64,000 nucleotides of DNA, taken from the NCBI RefSeq assembly GCF_014268505.2, contig NZ_JABWQP020000003.1:372001-436000 (forward strand), given 5' to 3'. Shown in pieces: positions 1-10,416 of the stretch; position 1 is the first letter of the stretch; each line of letters begins with the position of its first letter. This DNA comes from Pseudomonas khorasanensis (GTDB taxonomy: Bacteria; Pseudomonadota; Gammaproteobacteria; Pseudomonadales; Pseudomonadaceae). The position numbers were made by a program, and so were the translations under genes. The notes under the pieces are model-generated. The model saw nothing but the letters and a program-made list of their open reading frames with translations, did no database searches and had not been told where the DNA came from.

Positions 1-1813
1 TGGCGTTGTCGAAGTATTTGGCCTCGACCACCGTCGGCACCGAGCCTTCGACCTTGCTCAACAGGTTCGACACGCGCTTGTTCACCGCCGCCAACGCTGC
101 CGCTTCCGGCAGTTTGCGGAAAGCCTGCACCGCTTGCACACGCTGATCGAAGTCCAGCGCCGAACCCGGCTTAAGCGCACGTACCGACAGGTAAGTGGCG
201 ACATCGACGCCTTCGTCTTCGTAACGCGCACGCAGGCGGTCGAAGATGAATTCCAGCACCGATTCGTTGAGGCCGGCTGCCTTGACCTTGCTGCCGAACG
301 CATTCACGGCAAAGGCCACGGCATCGTTCAGGTCCAGATCCAGTTGTTTCTCGATCAGGATGCGCAACACGCCAAGTGCTGCACGGCGCAGGGCGTAAGG
401 GTCTTTGCTGCCGGTGGGCAGCATGCCGATACCGAAAATACCGACCAGGGTGTCGAGCTTGTCGGCGATTGCGACGGCCGCGCCGGTCAGGGTCGCTGGC
501 AATTCAGCACCGGCACCGCGTGGCATGTACTGCTCGTTCAGCGCCAGCGCGACGTCTTGCGGCTCGCCGTCATTGAGGGCGTAGTAGTAGCCGGCGACAC
601 CTTGCATTTCCGGGAACTCGCCGACCATTTCGGTGGCCAGGTCGCATTTGGACAACAGGCCGGCACGCGCCGCCCACGAAGCGTTGCCGCCAATGCGCGC
701 GGCGATGTACGCCGCCAGCCTGGAAACACGTTCGGCCTTGTCGTAGACGCTGCCGAGTTTTTCCTGGAACACCACGTTCTGCAGGCGCAGGTTGAAGTCT
801 TCGAGTTTCTGCTTCTTGTCTTGCTTGAAGAAGAACTCGGCGTCGGTCAGGCGCGGGCGAACCACTTTCTCGTTACCGGCGATGATCTGCTGTGGGTCTT
901 TGCTTTCGATGTTGGCCACGGTAATGAAACGTGGCAGCAACTTGCCGTCGGCGTCCAACAGGCAGAAGTACTTCTGGTTGTCCTGCATGGTGGTGATCAG
1001 TGCTTCCTGCGGCACGTCGAGGAAGCGTTCCTCGAACGAGCACACCAGTGGCACTGGCCATTCAACCAGCGCGGTCACTTCGTCAAGCAGCGCCGGCGGC
1101 ACGATCGCGGTACCTTCCTGGCGCGTGGCCAGTTCTTCGGTGCGCTTGCTGATGATTTCGCGACGCTCGTTCGCATCGGCCAGTACGTAAGCGGCACGCA
1201 GGTCGGCCAGATAGCTGGATGGCGAACCGATGCGCACGCTTTGCGGGTGGTGGAAACGGTGACCGCGCGAATCACGGCCAGCCTTCTGCGCAAGAATTGT
1301 GCAGTCGATGACCTGATCACCGAGCAGCATCACCAGCCACTGGGTCGGACGCACGAACTCTTCCTTGCGCGCACCCCAACGCATACGTTTCGGGATTGGC
1401 AGGTCGTTCAGCGAGTCTTCGACGATGGTCGGCAGCAGGCTTGCGGTCGGCTTGCCGGCGATGTTCTGGCTATAGCGCAGTTTCGGACCGCTCTGGTCGA
1501 TCTCGCTCAGCTCGACGCCGCATTTCTTGGCGAAACCCAGCGCTGCTTGCGTCGGGTTGCCTTCAGCATCGAACGCCGCCTGACGTGGCGGGCCGTCGAG
1601 GTTGATGCTGCGATCCGGCTGCTGAGTGGCCAGCGCAGTGATCAACACGGCCAGACGGCGCGGCGCAGCGTAAACGGTTTTAGTCTCGTAGTTCAGGCCG
1701 GCGGCTTGCAGGCCCTTGTCGATACCGGCGAGGAACGCTTCAGCCAACGTGTTCAGTGCTTTGGGTGGCAGTTCTTCGGTGCCCAGTTCAACCAGAAAAT
1801 CTTGCGCACTCAT
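1..1813 (-). CDS. glyS: Glycyl-tRNA synthetase beta subunit (3' end cut by window)
   Basis: This is the beta chain of the heterotetrameric bacterial glycyl-tRNA synthetase, which charges tRNA-Gly together with GlyQ in the cytoplasm. The reverse strand reads [16 protein letters not shown] from an ATG at 1813, the typical GlyS N-terminus, and stays open to the left edge (about 604 codons). The family is about 684 residues long, so roughly the last 80 are missing. The start ATG overlaps the glyQ stop (ATGA), so the two subunits are translationally coupled. The long plus-strand frame over this region is its antisense shadow. Confidence 0.96.
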   Translation of the reverse strand, partial: MSAQDFLVELGTEELPPKALNTLAEAFLAGIDKGLQAAGLNYETKTVYAAPRRLAVLITALATQQPDRSINLDGPPRQAAFDAEGNPTQAALGFAKKCGVELSEIDQSGPKLRYSQNIAGKPTASLLPTIVEDSLNDLPIPKRMRWGARKEEFVRPTQWLVMLLGDQVIDCTILAQKAGRDSRGHRFHHPQSVRIGSPSSYLADLRAAYVLADANERREIISKRTEELATRQEGTAIVPPALLDEVTALVEWPVPLVCSFEERFLDVPQEALITTMQDNQKYFCLLDADGKLLPRFITVANIESKDPQQIIAGNEKVVRPRLTDAEFFFKQDKKQKLEDFNLRLQNVVFQEKLGSVYDKAERVSRLAAYIAARIGGNASWAARAGLLSKCDLATEMVGEFPEMQGVAGYYYALNDGEPQDVALALNEQYMPRGAGAELPATLTGAAVAIADKLDTLVGIFGIGMLPTGSKDPYALRRAALGVLRILIEKQLDLDLNDAVAFAVNAFGSKVKAAGLNESVLEFIFDRLRARYEDEGVDVATYLSVRALKPGSALDFDQRVQAVQAFRKLPEAAALAAVNKRVSNLLSKVEGSVPTVVEAKYFDNA

Positions 1814-2763
1814 TGTGCAGCCTCCAGCTTGGCCAGTACTTCGTCACGCAGATCCGGGGTTGCCATCGGGAAGCCCAGCTTGGCCCGCGCCAGCAGATAG
1901 GCTTGCGCAACGGAACGCGCCAGGGTGCGTACGCGCAGGATGTATTGCTGACGCGCGGTCACCGAGATTGCCCGGCGCGCATCCAGCAGGTTGAAGGTGT
2001 GCGAGGCCTTCAGCACCATTTCATAGCTCGGCAAAGGCAGCGGCTGGTCGAGTTCGATCAGGCGCTTGGCTTCGCTTTCGTAGAAGTCGAACAGTTCAAA
2101 CAGCTTGTCGACGTTGGCGTGTTCGAAGTTGTAGGTGGATTGCTCCACTTCGTTCTGGTGGAACACGTCGCCATAGGTGACTTTGCCCATCGGGCCGTCA
2201 GCCCAGACCAGGTCGTAGACCGAATCCACACCTTGCAGGTACATGGCCAGACGCTCGAGACCGTAAGTGATCTCGCCGGTCACCGGGTAGCACTCAATGC
2301 CGCCCGCCTGCTGGAAGTAGGTGAACTGGGTGACTTCCATGCCATTGAGCCAGACTTCCCAGCCCAGACCCCAGGCGCCGAGGGTCGGCGATTCCCAGTT
2401 GTCTTCGACGAAGCGAATGTCGTGAACCAGCGGGTCCAGACCGACGTGCTTGAGGGAGCCCAGGTACAGTTCCTGGAAGTTGTCCGGGTTCGGCTTCAGG
2501 ACTACCTGAAACTGATAGTAGTGCTGCAGGCGGTTCGGGTTTTCGCCATAACGGCCGTCAGTCGGACGGCGGCTTGGCTGTACGTAAGCGGCGTTCCAGG
2601 TTTCCGGGCCGATGGCGCGCAGGAAGGTCGCGGTGTGGAAAGTGCCGGCGCCTACTTCCATATCGTAGGGCTGAAGTACCACACAACCTTGCTCGGCCCA
2701 GTATTGCTGGAGCGCGAGGATCAAGTCTTGGAAGGTACGCACGGCTGGCGTAGGCTGGCTCAC
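1810..2763 (-). CDS. glyQ: Glycyl-tRNA synthetase alpha subunit
   Basis: This is the catalytic alpha chain of tetrameric GlyRS, which forms glycyl-AMP and transfers glycine to tRNA-Gly with GlyS. The protein (317 residues) has the very conserved GlyQ sequence, including [20 protein letters not shown] near the N-terminus and [19 protein letters not shown] in the middle. Two in-frame GTG codons are possible starts, at 2772 and 2763. I chose 2763 because AGGTGA lies five bases before it and the protein then begins [11 protein letters not shown], as in relatives. It is first in the glyQ-glyS operon and diverges from tag. Confidence 0.96.
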   Translation of the reverse strand: MSQPTPAVRTFQDLILALQQYWAEQGCVVLQPYDMEVGAGTFHTATFLRAIGPETWNAAYVQPSRRPTDGRYGENPNRLQHYYQFQVVLKPNPDNFQELYLGSLKHVGLDPLVHDIRFVEDNWESPTLGAWGLGWEVWLNGMEVTQFTYFQQAGGIECYPVTGEITYGLERLAMYLQGVDSVYDLVWADGPMGKVTYGDVFHQNEVEQSTYNFEHANVDKLFELFDFYESEAKRLIELDQPLPLPSYEMVLKASHTFNLLDARRAISVTARQQYILRVRTLARSVAQAYLLARAKLGFPMATPDLRDEVLAKLEAAQ

Positions 2764-2843
2764 GAAATTCACCTGTTTCTTGGGCTGCGATTTAAAGAGC
2801 GGGAGTATACCCGATTCAGTCGCACCTCCACCCCTGGAGCCTT

Positions 2844-3401
2844 ATGCCACGCTGCTTTTGGTGTACCGAAGATCCGCTGTACATGGCTTATCACGATCAG
2901 GAGTGGGGTACGCCGCTACGCGATGCGCAGGGTTTGTTCGAGTTGCTTTTGCTCGAAGGGTTCCAGGCCGGGCTGTCGTGGATCACCGTGCTGCGCAAAC
3001 GCGAGCGCTATCGCCAGGTGCTGTTCGGCTTTGATGTGCAGCGCGTGGCACAGATGAGTGACGCCGAAATCGACGAATTGATGCTCGATACCGGGATCAT
3101 CCGCAATCGCCTCAAACTCAACGCTGCCCGGCGCAACGCCCAAGCGTGGCTGGCGCTGGAGGATCCGGTGACGTTTCTCTGGTCGTTCGTGGGCGATCAG
3201 CCGATCATCAATCATTTCAAGGATCGCAGCGAAGTCCCGGCGATCACCCCCGAAGCGCTGGCGATGAGCAAAGCGTTGAAAAACGCCGGTTTCACCTTCG
3301 TCGGCCCAACCATTTGCTACGCGCTGATGCAGGCCTCTGGCATGGTCATGGACCACACGCAAGATTGCGACCGCTACGCGCAGCTCGCCAACGCCGGTTA
3401 G
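2844..3401 (+). CDS. tag: DNA-3-methyladenine glycosylase I
   Basis: This base-excision repair enzyme removes 3-methyladenine from alkylated DNA. The 185-residue protein starts MPRCFWCTEDPLYMAYHDQEWG. It carries the Tag zinc-site residues (early Cys and His, later H and C in DHTQDCDRY) and the glycosylase core FQAGLSWITVLRKRERYR. Its length matches the family. It is divergent from glyQ, and the next gene, an acyltransferase, starts 40 bases after its stop. This matches the P. aeruginosa PA0008-PA0011 order. Confidence 0.95.
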   Translation: MPRCFWCTEDPLYMAYHDQEWGTPLRDAQGLFELLLLEGFQAGLSWITVLRKRERYRQVLFGFDVQRVAQMSDAEIDELMLDTGIIRNRLKLNAARRNAQAWLALEDPVTFLWSFVGDQPIINHFKDRSEVPAITPEALAMSKALKNAGFTFVGPTICYALMQASGMVMDHTQDCDRYAQLANAG

Positions 3402-3441
3402 AATGGCCGCCTCGCGCACAGCACAAGATCAGGAGTGACCT

Positions 3442-4329
3442 GTGGAAAAGTTTAAAGGCGCCTTGCTGGTAGGCGCTCTGCGGCTGTTTGCCCTGCTGCC
3501 ATGGCGGGCCGTGCAGGCCGTGGGTTCGGCGATCGGCTGGATCATGTGGAAAACCCCCAACCGCTCCCGCGACGTGGTGCGGATAAACCTATCTAAATGC
3601 TTTCCTCAGATGGACCCGGCTGAACGTGAACGTCTGGTGGGCCAGAGCCTGAAAGACATTGGCAAGTCACTGACCGAAAGCGCCTGCGCATGGATCTGGC
3701 CGGCCCAGCGTTCTATCGATCTGGTGCGCGAAGTCGAAGGTCTCGACGTCCTCAAGGATGCACTCGCGTCAGGGAAAGGTGTCGTCGGCATCACCAGCCA
3801 CTTGGGTAACTGGGAAGTCCTCAACCACTTCTATTGCAGCCAGTGCAAACCGATCATTTTCTACCGCCCGCCCAAGCTCAAGGCTGTGGATGAATTGCTG
3901 CGCAAGCAACGCGTGCAGTTAGGCAACAAGGTGGCGGCCTCGACCAGGGAAGGCATTCTCAGCGTCATCAAGGAAGTGCGCAAAGGGGGTGCAGTAGGCA
4001 TCCCGGCTGACCCGGAACCGGCCGAATCCGCCGGGATTTTCGTGCCGTTTTTTGCCACTCAGGCGCTGACCAGCAAATTCGTGCCGAACATGTTGGCGGG
4101 CGGCAAAGCGGTTGGCGTGTTCCTGCATGCCCTGCGCCTGCCGGACGGTTCTGGCTACAAAGTGATTCTCGAAGCCGCCCCAGAGGCCATGTACAGCACC
4201 GACACCGCCGAATCCTGCGCGGCCATGAGCAAAGTGGTCGAGCGCTACGTCGCGGCGTATCCGAGCCAGTACATGTGGAGCATGAAACGCTTCAAGAAGC
4301 GTCCGCCGGGCGAGGCTCGCTGGTACTGA
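3442..4329 (+). CDS. Lipid A biosynthesis lauroyl-type acyltransferase (HtrB/LpxL family)
   Basis: This is an inner-membrane acyltransferase of the LpxL/HtrB/MsbB family that adds a secondary acyl chain to lipid A. The 295-residue protein has an N-terminal hydrophobic anchor (about residues 8-35) and the catalytic H-x4-E motif in SHLGNWE. It also has the PADPEPAESAGIFVPFF block and a C-terminal YPSQYMWSMKRFKKRPPGE typical of the family. The start is a GTG with AGGAG six bases upstream. It follows tag, as PA0011 does in P. aeruginosa. The acylated position cannot be told from sequence. Confidence 0.9.
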   Translation: MEKFKGALLVGALRLFALLPWRAVQAVGSAIGWIMWKTPNRSRDVVRINLSKCFPQMDPAERERLVGQSLKDIGKSLTESACAWIWPAQRSIDLVREVEGLDVLKDALASGKGVVGITSHLGNWEVLNHFYCSQCKPIIFYRPPKLKAVDELLRKQRVQLGNKVAASTREGILSVIKEVRKGGAVGIPADPEPAESAGIFVPFFATQALTSKFVPNMLAGGKAVGVFLHALRLPDGSGYKVILEAAPEAMYSTDTAESCAAMSKVVERYVAAYPSQYMWSMKRFKKRPPGEARWY

Positions 4330-4342
4330 TCCTACTGAACGC

Positions 4343-4409
4343 CTGTGGATAACCCGTTGGGGCTGGCTTAGACACCGATCTTTTGGGCTTGCCGCCAGGT
4401 TATCCACAG
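4343..4409. repeat. Inverted pair of perfect DnaA-box 9-mers between convergent genes
   Basis: The arm CTGTGGATAACC (4343-4354) is repeated as its exact reverse complement GGTTATCCACAG (4398-4409). Each arm contains the consensus DnaA box TTATCCACA. The 12-bp arms are separated by 43 bases and lie between the convergent acyltransferase and TPR genes. A hairpin or terminator role, or DnaA titration, are both possible; function is inference. Confidence 0.7.
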
Positions 4410-4456
4410 CCCTTGATCACAGGGCACATGCGGCATTGGTTTGCGCTATCTGCAGG

Positions 4457-4771
4457 TCATGGCGCCTGACGATCGAGCTTCTTCAAAAATACCGTCATTT
4501 CCTTTTCGGCCTGCTTGTCGCCATGGGCGCGGGCCGCTTCCAGTCCCTGTTCCCAGGCCTGGCGGGCAGCGGAGTGGTCGCCCAGCGCCAATTGCGCCTT
4601 GCCCAATAGCTTCCACGCCGCCGAGTATTTCGGATCGAATGCGACACAGCGCTGGAAATGCTCGGCAGCCTTGGCGTTTTCCCCAAGGTCCAGGTAACCC
4701 TTTCCCAGGCCGAAGCGCAGCAAGGCGTTATCCACACCCTTGGCGAGCATTTTTTCCAGAGATTCGAGCAT
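4457..4771 (-). CDS. Small tetratricopeptide-repeat protein
   Basis: This is a 104-residue soluble protein made almost wholly of TPR helices. Segments such as ALLRFGLGKGYLDLGENAKAAEHFQRCV and SAAWKLLGKAQLALGDHSAARQAWEQGLE fit the 34-residue TPR pattern (W/L-G-Y-A-F-A-P). It probably acts as a protein-protein adaptor; no partner can be named. The start at 4771 is preceded by AAGGAA at good spacing; a longer frame upstream runs into the REP element and is not used. It lies downstream of trkA on the same strand, at the position of P. aeruginosa PA0015. Confidence 0.8.
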   Translation of the reverse strand: MLESLEKMLAKGVDNALLRFGLGKGYLDLGENAKAAEHFQRCVAFDPKYSAAWKLLGKAQLALGDHSAARQAWEQGLEAARAHGDKQAEKEMTVFLKKLDRQAP

Positions 4772-4826
4772 CAGCGGATTCCTTTCTTTAGTTCGGCAGA
4801 GAAACCTTCGAATCTGTGAGACCGCG

Positions 4827-4892
4827 TTCGCGAGCAGGCTCGATCCCACATTTGCAATGCGTTTCCTCGGTGGGAGCGAGCCTGCTCACGAA
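4827..4892. repeat. REPIN 1 (inverted REP pair)
   Basis: Two REP copies face each other: TTCGCGAGCAGGCTCGATCC at 4827 and GGGAGCGAGCCTGCTCACGA ending at 4892. Each arm has one base change from the window consensus. The pair lies between trkA and the TPR gene. Confidence 0.85.
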
Positions 4893-4916
4893 GAGGCCTG
4901 TGAGTCGCCCCACACC

Positions 4917-6293
4917 TCAGAAGAAGCTCAACCCCACGTGGAACAGCTTCTCCACATCACGAATATGCTTTTTATCCACAAGGAACAGAATCACATGGTC
5001 GCCCGTTTCGATCACTGTATCGTCGTGGGCGATGATCACTTGTTCATTGCGGATTACCGCGCCGATGGTGGTGCCCGGCGGCAGACCGATTTTCTCGATC
5101 GGCCTGCCAATCACCTTGCTCGATTTCGCATCGCCGTGAGCAATCGCCTCAATGGCTTCCGCCGCACCGCGTCGTAACGAGTGCACGCTGACGATATCGC
5201 CGCGCCGAACGTGGGCCAGCAAGGTGCCGATGGTCGCCAGTTGCGGGCTGATGGCGATGTCGATATCGCCGCCCTGGATCAGATCGACGTAAGCCGGGTT
5301 GTTGATGATCGTCATCACCTTCTTCGCCCCCAGCCGTTTGGCCAGCAGCGACGACATGATGTTGGCTTCGTCATCGTTGGTCAGGGCGAGGAAAATATCC
5401 GCGTCGGCGATGTTCTCTTCCAGCAGCAAATCCCGGTCCGACGCACTGCCCTGCAGCACGACCGTGCTGTCGAGGGTGTCGGATAGATAGCGGCAGCGCG
5501 CCGGGCTCATCTCGATGATCTTCACCTGATAACGGCTTTCGATGGCCTCTGCCAGGCGCTCGCCGATCTGCCCGCCCCCGGCGATGACGATGCGTTTGTA
5601 GGTTTCGTCGAGGCGGCGCATTTCGCTCATCACCGCGCGAATATCCTCGCGCGCAGCGATGAAGAACACTTCGTCGTCCGCCTCGATCACCGTATCGCCT
5701 TGCGGCAGGATCGGCCGGTCACGGCGGAAGATCGCCGCGACGCGGGTTTCGACGTTCGGCATGTGCTCACGCAACTGACGCAATTGCTGGCCCACCAGTG
5801 GGCCGCCGTAGTAGGCGCGCACCGCCACCAGTTGCGCCTTGCCTTCAGCGAAGTCGATCACTTGCAAGGCGCCCGGATGCTGGATCAGGCGCTTGATGTA
5901 GTTGGTCACGACCTGCTCGGGGCTGATCAGCACGTCGACCGGGATCGCTTCGTTCTGGAACAGCTGCTCCTCGCGATTAAGGTAGGACGCCTCGCGCACC
6001 CGGGCGATTTTGGTTGGGGTATGGAACAGCGTGTGGGCAACCTGGCAGGCGACCATATTGGTTTCGTCGCTGTTGGTCACCGCCACCAGCATGTCGGCGT
6101 CGTCGGCTCCGGCCTGACGCAGCACCGACGGCAGCGAGCCACGGCCCTGCACGGTGCGGATGTCGAGACGGTCGCCGAGGTCGCGCAGGCGCTCGCCGTC
6201 GGTGTCGACCACCGTGATGTCGTTGGCCTCGCTGGCCAGATGTTCGGCCAGCGAACCGCCGACCTGCCCTGCACCGAGGATGATGATTTTCAT
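4917..6293 (-). CDS. trkA: Trk potassium uptake regulatory protein TrkA
   Basis: TrkA is the cytoplasmic NAD(H)-binding gating subunit of the Trk potassium channel-transporter, working with TrkH/TrkG. The 458-residue protein has the expected two tandem RCK units, each with a Rossmann fold. The first opens with [16 protein letters not shown] and the second with [17 protein letters not shown] near residue 235. Each is followed by a TrkA-C domain. It is the last gene of the def/fmt/rsmB/trkA run, 22 bases after rsmB. Start and length match the family. Confidence 0.96.
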   Translation of the reverse strand: MKIIILGAGQVGGSLAEHLASEANDITVVDTDGERLRDLGDRLDIRTVQGRGSLPSVLRQAGADDADMLVAVTNSDETNMVACQVAHTLFHTPTKIARVREASYLNREEQLFQNEAIPVDVLISPEQVVTNYIKRLIQHPGALQVIDFAEGKAQLVAVRAYYGGPLVGQQLRQLREHMPNVETRVAAIFRRDRPILPQGDTVIEADDEVFFIAAREDIRAVMSEMRRLDETYKRIVIAGGGQIGERLAEAIESRYQVKIIEMSPARCRYLSDTLDSTVVLQGSASDRDLLLEENIADADIFLALTNDDEANIMSSLLAKRLGAKKVMTIINNPAYVDLIQGGDIDIAISPQLATIGTLLAHVRRGDIVSVHSLRRGAAEAIEAIAHGDAKSSKVIGRPIEKIGLPPGTTIGAVIRNEQVIIAHDDTVIETGDHVILFLVDKKHIRDVEKLFHVGLSFF

Positions 6294-6315
6294 CCAGTCA
6301 CTCCGTTGAATCCGT

Positions 6316-7626
6316 TTAGCCGCGCGTGGCAGCGATCTTGATCAGCTTGGCGTAGTAAAACCCGTCATGCCCGCCCTGTTGGGCCAGCAATTGACGGCCA
6401 TGGGGCTGTTTGATGCCGGCCGTCGTGGCCAGGTCCAGTTCCCGCGCACCGGGCGTGCGCTCAAGGAACGCGGCGATGACTTCGGTGTTCTCGGTCGGCA
6501 GCGTCGAGCAGGTGGCGTAGAGCAGGATGCCGCCGACTTCGAGGGTTTGCCACATCGCATCGAGCAGCTCGCCTTGCAGTTGCGCCAGGGCAGCGATGTC
6601 GTCCGGTTGGCGCGTCAGCTTGATGTCCGGGTGGCGACGGATCACGCCCGTGGCCGAACACGGCGCGTCGAGCAGGATGCGCTGGAACGGCTTGCCGTCC
6701 CACCATTTCTCGGTGTCGCGACCATCGGCGGCGATCAGCTCGGCGCACAGGCCCAGGCGCTGAAGATTTTCCTTAACGCGAACCAGTCGCTTGGCTTCCA
6801 GGTCCACGGCAACCACACCGGCCAGCGCCGGTTCGGCTTCCAGGATGTGGCAGGTCTTGCCGCCAGGCGCGCAGCAGGCATCGAGCACCCGTTGCCCCGG
6901 CGCCAGATCGAGCAGATCGGCGGCCAGTTGCGCGGCTTCGTCCTGCACGCTGATCCAGCCCTCGGCGAAACCCGGCAGGCTGCGCACGTCGGCGGCGGCG
7001 TCGAGAATGATGCCGTCGCGGCTGTACACACAGGCTGTCGCCGCGATACCGGCATCAGTCAGCAGGCCGAGATAGGCGTCGCGGCTGTGATGGCGACGAT
7101 TGACCCGCAGAATCATCGGCGGATGCGCGTTGTTGGCCTCGCAGATGGCTTCCCACTGCTGCGGCCAAAACGCTTTCAACGATTTTTGCAGCCAGCGCGG
7201 GTGCGCGGTGCGCACCACCGGATCGCGCTCGAGTTCGGCAAAGATCGTCTCGCTTTCGCGCTGTGCGTTACGCAACACGGCGTTGAGCAAAGCTTTCGCC
7301 CAAGGCTTTTTCAGCTTGTCGGCGCAACCGACGGTTTCGCCGATGGCCGCGTGGGCCGGGACGCGCGTATAGAGCAGTTGATAAAGACCGACCAGCAGCA
7401 GCGCCTCGACATCGGCGTCGGCGGTTTTGAACGGTTTCTGCAACAGTTTCTCCGCCAGTGCCGAAAGGCGTGGCTGCCAGCGTGCGGTACCAAAGGCCAG
7501 ATCTTGCGTGAAGCCGCGATCGCGATCCTCGACCTTGTCCAGTTGCGTCGGCAGAGAACTGTTCAGCGAGGCTTTGCCGCTAAGTACGGCGGCAAGTGCC
7601 TTGGCGGCGGCCAGACGCGGGTTCAT
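6316..7626 (-). CDS. rsmB: 16S rRNA m5C967 methyltransferase RsmB
   Basis: RsmB methylates C967 of 16S rRNA using S-adenosylmethionine. The 436-residue protein has an N-terminal NusB-like RNA-binding domain (about residues 1-140) and a Rossmann methyltransferase domain. SAM-binding motif [15 protein letters not shown] and both catalytic cysteine motifs are present: [15 protein letters not shown] and [11 protein letters not shown]. The start ATG overlaps the fmt stop (ATGA), showing translational coupling with the initiator-tRNA formyltransferase gene. Confidence 0.96.
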   Translation of the reverse strand: MNPRLAAAKALAAVLSGKASLNSSLPTQLDKVEDRDRGFTQDLAFGTARWQPRLSALAEKLLQKPFKTADADVEALLLVGLYQLLYTRVPAHAAIGETVGCADKLKKPWAKALLNAVLRNAQRESETIFAELERDPVVRTAHPRWLQKSLKAFWPQQWEAICEANNAHPPMILRVNRRHHSRDAYLGLLTDAGIAATACVYSRDGIILDAAADVRSLPGFAEGWISVQDEAAQLAADLLDLAPGQRVLDACCAPGGKTCHILEAEPALAGVVAVDLEAKRLVRVKENLQRLGLCAELIAADGRDTEKWWDGKPFQRILLDAPCSATGVIRRHPDIKLTRQPDDIAALAQLQGELLDAMWQTLEVGGILLYATCSTLPTENTEVIAAFLERTPGARELDLATTAGIKQPHGRQLLAQQGGHDGFYYAKLIKIAATRG

Positions 7627-8582
7627 TGCGCGTCCACCGCTGCACCCAGCACCGTGCCGACGGCGAATTTCTCACGGCGGCTGTTGAACAGGTCGCTGAA
7701 ATTCAGTGCCTTGCCCCCGGGCAATTGTAAACGGGTCAGGCACAGCGCCTGTTCGCCGCAGGCTACGATCAGGCCGTCCTTGCTGGCGCTGAGGATTTCG
7801 CCGGGCGCGCCCCGACCGTCGGCGAGCGTCGCTGCCAGCACTTTCAATGCTTCACCGTTGAGCGTGCTGTGGGTGACCGGCCATGGATTGAAGGCGCGCA
7901 CCAGGCGTTCCAGCTCCACTGCTGGTCGGCTCCAGTCGATGCGTGCTTCGTCCTTGTTCAACTTGTGCGCGTAGGTGGCGAGGTCGTCGTTCTGCACTTC
8001 GCCCTCAAGCCTTCCTGCGGCCAGACCGGCAATTGCCTGCACCACGGCGGGCGGGCCCATTTCGGCGAGACGGTCATGCAGGCTGCCACCGGTGTCATCG
8101 GCGCTGATCGGCGTGACGACTTTGAGCAGCATCGGCCCGGTGTCGAGACCGGCCTCCATGCGCATCACGGTCACGCCGCTTTCGGCATCGCCGTGTTCGA
8201 CAGCGCGCTGGATTGGCGCCGCACCGCGCCAGCGCGGCAGCAACGAGGCGTGGCTGTTGATGCAGCCCAGACGTGGAATATCCAGCACCGCTTGCGGCAG
8301 GATCAGGCCGTAGGCGACCACCACCATCAAGTCCGGCTTCAAAGCAGCCAGTTCTGCCTGGGCGTCGGCATTGCGCAAGGTCGGCGGCTGCAACACCGGG
8401 ATATGGTTTTCCAGAGCCAACTGTTTGACCGGGCCTGGCATCAGTTTTTGCCCACGGCCGGCCGGACGATCCGGCTGGGTGTAGACCGCAACGATCTCGT
8501 AAGGGCTGCTCAGCAGGGCCTTGAGATGCTCGGCGGCGAATTCCGGGGTACCGGCAAAAACGATGCGCAGTGGCTCAGTCAT
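7623..8582 (-). CDS. fmt: Methionyl-tRNA formyltransferase
   Basis: Fmt formylates initiator Met-tRNA using 10-formyl-tetrahydrofolate. The 319-residue protein has the N-terminal formyltransferase domain with [20 protein letters not shown] (folate and catalytic region, with the invariant Asn-His) and a C-terminal OB-like tRNA-binding domain. It lies downstream of def, but the 57-base gap contains a strong terminator, so fmt may be only partly co-transcribed with def. It is coupled to rsmB at its 3' end. Confidence 0.97.
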   Translation of the reverse strand: MTEPLRIVFAGTPEFAAEHLKALLSSPYEIVAVYTQPDRPAGRGQKLMPGPVKQLALENHIPVLQPPTLRNADAQAELAALKPDLMVVVAYGLILPQAVLDIPRLGCINSHASLLPRWRGAAPIQRAVEHGDAESGVTVMRMEAGLDTGPMLLKVVTPISADDTGGSLHDRLAEMGPPAVVQAIAGLAAGRLEGEVQNDDLATYAHKLNKDEARIDWSRPAVELERLVRAFNPWPVTHSTLNGEALKVLAATLADGRGAPGEILSASKDGLIVACGEQALCLTRLQLPGGKALNFSDLFNSRREKFAVGTVLGAAVDAQ

Positions 8583-8590
8583 GAAAGGCG

Positions 8591-8628
8591 TCTCATAAAA
8601 AGAAAAAGGCTTGCCGCAGCAAGCCTTT
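8591..8628 (-). terminator. Rho-independent terminator between def and fmt
   Basis: A perfect 10-bp stem, AAAGGCTTGC (8605-8614) with loop CGCA and GCAAGCCTTT (8619-8628), is followed on the minus strand by a T-rich run TTTTTCTTTTTA. It stands just after the def stop codon and before fmt. Confidence 0.85.
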
Positions 8629-8639
8629 GAAGAGGGGCA

Positions 8640-9146
8640 TCAAGCGTTCTGGCGGTGCAGCTTTTCCAGTTTCTTCTTGATTCGGTCGCGTTTGAGCGTG
8701 GACAGGTAATCGACGAACAATTTGCCGTTGAGGTGGTCGCATTCGTGCTGGATGCACACCGCGAGCAGGCCTTCGGCGATCAGTTCATAGGGCTTGCCGT
8801 CGCGGTCCAGCGCCTTGATTCTGACCTTCTGCGGGCGATCGACATTTTCGTAGAAGCCCGGCACCGAGAGGCAGCCCTCCTGATACTGGTCCATCTCGTC
8901 AGTCAGCGGTTCGAATTCTGGGTTGATGAACACCCGCGGCTCGGTGCGGTCTTCGGACAGGTCCATCACGACGATACGTTTGTGCACGTTGACCTGGGTC
9001 GCGGCGAGGCCGATGCCCGGCGCTTCATACATTGTTTCAAACATGTCGTCGACCAACTGACGCACTTCGTCGTCCACTACAGCCACAGGTTTGGCGATAG
9101 TGCGCAGACGCGGGTCCGGAAATTCGAGGATGTTTAAAATGGCCAT
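8640..9146 (-). CDS. def: Peptide deformylase
   Basis: This metalloenzyme removes the formyl group from the N-terminal methionine of new proteins. All three signature motifs are present in the 168-residue protein: [10 protein letters not shown] (motif 1), EGCLSVP (motif 2, metal-binding Cys) and QHECDHLNG (motif 3, HExxH metal site). I chose the ATG at 9146 ([16 protein letters not shown]), the usual start, over the frame's upstream codon. It is first in the def-fmt-rsmB-trkA run and is divergent from the LysM gene. Confidence 0.97.
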   Translation of the reverse strand: MAILNILEFPDPRLRTIAKPVAVVDDEVRQLVDDMFETMYEAPGIGLAATQVNVHKRIVVMDLSEDRTEPRVFINPEFEPLTDEMDQYQEGCLSVPGFYENVDRPQKVRIKALDRDGKPYELIAEGLLAVCIQHECDHLNGKLFVDYLSTLKRDRIKKKLEKLHRQNA

Positions 9147-9306
9147 AGGCTTCGATTGCTGCACACGTTGAGTAAAGTCGGGTCGATGGCCTGGCGGGTC
9201 CGAGGAAGCAGGCTACCGTTGTGAAGCGTAGCTTCTACAAAATCAGAAGCGAGCCACGAGGGCTCTGACGATTCACGCGAACGCATATGATAAAGGGATT
9301 CACTGC

Positions 9307-10332
9307 ATGAGGAAAACACTACTCGCCCTGCTGCTCTTGGCCTCGGCCGGCGCTGCGCAAGGGCAGGTGCAACTCAGGGATGGTTTTCCACAGCAATACA
9401 CGGTGGTTTCGGGAGACACGCTCTGGGACATTTCCGGTAAATACCTGCGCGAGCCATGGCAGTGGCCGCAATTGTGGCGGGCCAACCCGCAGGTCGAAAA
9501 CCCCAACCTGATCTATCCCGGCGACACGCTGACGCTCAGCTACGTCAACGGCCAGCCGCAACTGACGCTCAATCGTGGCGAGTCACGCGGCACCATCAAG
9601 CTCTCGCCACGAATTCGCACCAGCGCGGTGGCCGAGGCAATTCCAAGCATTCCGCTTAAATCGATCAACAGTTTTTTGCTGAGCAATCGTATCGTCGACA
9701 AGGCCGAAGATTTCGACAAGGCTCCGTACATTGTCGCCGGTGATGCCGAGCGCGTACTCAGCGGTACCGGCGATCGCATCTTCGCCCGCGGCCATTTCGA
9801 TCCGGATCAACCGGTTTACGGGATCTTCCGCCAGGGCAAGGTCTACACCGACCCGCAGACCAAAGAGTTCCTGGGGATCAACGCCGACGACATCGGGGGC
9901 GGTGAGATCGTCGCCACCGAAGGCGACGTCGCCACCCTCGCCCTGCAACGCACCACTCAGGAAGTGCGCCTCGGTGACCGCCTGTTCGGTGGTGAAGAAC
10001 GTTCGATCAATTCGACTTTCATGCCCAGCGCGCCGAAGAGTGACATCAACGGTGTGATCATCGACGTGCCGCGTGGGGTCACCCAGATCGGCGTGATGGA
10101 TGTAGTCACCCTGAACAAGGGCAAGCGCGACGGTCTGGCCGAAGGCAATGTACTGGTGGTGATGAAAACCGGCGAAACCGTACGCGACCGGATTACCGGC
10201 CAACCGCTGAAAATCCCTGATGAACGTGCCGGCTTGCTGATGGTGTTCCGCACCTACGACAAACTCAGTTACGGCCTCGTTCTCAACGCTTCGCGCTCGC
10301 TGGCGGTGCTCGACAAGGTGCGAAATCCGTAA
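9307..10332 (+). CDS. LysM-domain protein, TsaP-like (PA0020 homologue)
   Basis: This is a 341-residue exported protein with a signal peptide (residues 1-20, MRKTLLALLLLASAGAAQG). One LysM peptidoglycan-binding domain spans about 30-78 (YTVVSGDTLWDISGKYL ... IYPGDTLTL). The conserved C-terminal region is of the kind found in TsaP, the peripheral ring protein around type IV pilus secretins. From family knowledge it should bind peptidoglycan and associate with PilQ. It sits between def (divergent) and dprA, the place of PA0020 in P. aeruginosa. The pilus role is inferred from homology only. Confidence 0.85.
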   Translation: MRKTLLALLLLASAGAAQGQVQLRDGFPQQYTVVSGDTLWDISGKYLREPWQWPQLWRANPQVENPNLIYPGDTLTLSYVNGQPQLTLNRGESRGTIKLSPRIRTSAVAEAIPSIPLKSINSFLLSNRIVDKAEDFDKAPYIVAGDAERVLSGTGDRIFARGHFDPDQPVYGIFRQGKVYTDPQTKEFLGINADDIGGGEIVATEGDVATLALQRTTQEVRLGDRLFGGEERSINSTFMPSAPKSDINGVIIDVPRGVTQIGVMDVVTLNKGKRDGLAEGNVLVVMKTGETVRDRITGQPLKIPDERAGLLMVFRTYDKLSYGLVLNASRSLAVLDKVRNP

Positions 10333-10416
10333 GCTTGCTTCACAAGTTACCAACAGAGTTATCCACAGCTTGTTCCGAATGGTTCGGGGCATAGAACGAT
10401 CAAGGATGATCCACTC

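Noticed and set aside
134..1900. 588-codon plus-strand open frame
   Set aside because: Antisense to glyS, whose protein sequence is clear on the minus strand; the plus frame reads as low-complexity Gln/Arg/Val-rich sequence.
1756..3057. 433-codon plus-strand open frame over glyQ and tag
   Set aside because: Shadow of glyQ that runs out of frame into tag; no homology or RBS.
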